A stretch of DNA of 5,646 nucleotides from Alphaproteobacteria bacterium. GTDB taxonomy: Bacteria > Pseudomonadota > Alphaproteobacteria > Rhizobiales > Xanthobacteraceae. The stretch covers positions 1 through 5,646 of the forward strand of contig VAZS01000454.1 in assembly GCA_005884855.1 (NCBI GenBank), in the 5' to 3' direction. The position numbers were made by a program, and so were the translations under genes. This document shows positions 5,327-5,646 of this stretch, piece after piece. How positions within the stretch are numbered: the first letter of the stretch is position 1; each line of letters opens with the position of its first letter. The notes under the pieces are model-generated. The model did not search any database and had not been told where the DNA came from. It saw nothing but the letters and a program-made list of their open reading frames with translations.

Positions 5327-5646
5327 ATGGCCGGACGCGGAAATGGCAACGGGAGCAGCGCAACCGCCGCTGGAAGCTTTGCCGCCAATGGCAAAGCCTA
5401 TCCGATCGAAGACCACACCTATGACGTGGTCGTGGTCGGCGCCGGCGGCGCCGGATTGCGCGCCGTGGTCGGCTGCGGCGAGGCGGGTTTGCGTACAGCC
5501 TGCATCACCAAGGTGTTTCCGACGCGCTCGCATACGGTAGCGGCGCAAGGCGGCATATCGGCGGCGCTCGGCAATATGCACGAGGACAACTGGCGCTGGC
5601 ACATGTACGACACCGTCAAGGGGTCGGACTGGCTCGGCGATCAGGA
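5327..5646 (+). CDS. sdhA: Succinate dehydrogenase flavoprotein subunit SdhA, N-terminal part
   Basis: SdhA oxidises succinate to fumarate on a covalently bound FAD and passes electrons to the iron-sulfur subunit SdhB. The window holds the first 106 residues of a protein usually near 600; the rest lies beyond the right edge. After a Gly/Ala/Ser-rich extension of about 20 residues comes [19 protein letters not shown], the FAD-binding Rossmann motif (GAGGAG at 38-43). [13 protein letters not shown] follows, where His69 is the expected covalent flavin attachment site, then [18 protein letters not shown]. The start at 5327 is three bases after the sdhD stop, with GGAG (5315-5318) eight bases upstream, so it is translated as part of the sdhCDA operon. 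sdhB is expected downstream but is not in view. Confidence 0.96.
   Translation, partial: MAGRGNGNGSSATAAGSFAANGKAYPIEDHTYDVVVVGAGGAGLRAVVGCGEAGLRTACITKVFPTRSHTVAAQGGISAALGNMHEDNWRWHMYDTVKGSDWLGDQ

Noticed and set aside
5015..5602. Minus-strand open frame opposite sdhD and sdhA
   Set aside because: Its sequence is His/Ala/Arg-rich with no recognisable domain, and the plus strand carries two clear conserved genes.
1..5646. CRISPR array, tRNA, rRNA, insertion sequence or phage genes
   Set aside because: No regularly spaced repeats, no tRNA-like fold or rRNA stretch, and no transposase or phage protein motifs were seen on either strand.

Overview
The window looks like chromosomal DNA from an alphaproteobacterium of the Nitrobacteraceae (Bradyrhizobium / Rhodopseudomonas / Nitrobacter / Afipia group). 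The reasons are the GC-rich coding sequence, a MatB protein that matches my memory of the Rhodopseudomonas palustris enzyme over its whole length, and sdhC-sdhD-sdhA proteins of the typical rhizobial type. No search was run; family calls rest on motifs and on recalled sequences.

Layout. (1) Positions 1-180, minus strand: the first 60 codons of a membrane cytochrome b (b561-like) subunit, with its own possible -10 box. (2) 297-326: a strong rho-independent terminator that closes the next gene, a secreted fasciclin (FAS1) protein at 368-979, minus strand. Its upstream region (980-1160) holds a large inverted repeat, an AT-rich palindrome and a possible ECF-type promoter. (3) 1245-1893, minus strand: a short-chain dehydrogenase broken by an internal deletion that shifts the frame. 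(4) 2015-3529, plus strand: intact matB, malonyl-CoA synthetase. (5) 3551-4280, minus strand: a TauE/SafE-type (TSUP) membrane permease, also broken by an internal deletion with a frameshift. (6) 4281-4520: leader region upstream of sdh. (7) 4521-5646, plus strand: the succinate dehydrogenase operon, sdhC and sdhD complete and sdhA cut by the window edge.

Function. sdhC and sdhD encode the haem- and quinone-binding membrane anchor, and sdhA the FAD subunit, of respiratory complex II. matB activates free malonate, itself an inhibitor of succinate dehydrogenase, to malonyl-CoA; the closeness of matB to sdh is suggestive but may be chance. The fasciclin and cytochrome b genes are transcribed leftward as separate units.

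The most unusual aspect is that the genes on both sides of matB carry the same kind of lesion: loss of roughly 35-60 residues from the middle, with a net change of 3n+2 bases, leaving both ends well conserved. This suggests recent gene decay or a sequence/assembly fault. I found no CRISPR array, tRNA, rRNA, insertion sequence or clear new defence or metabolic system.
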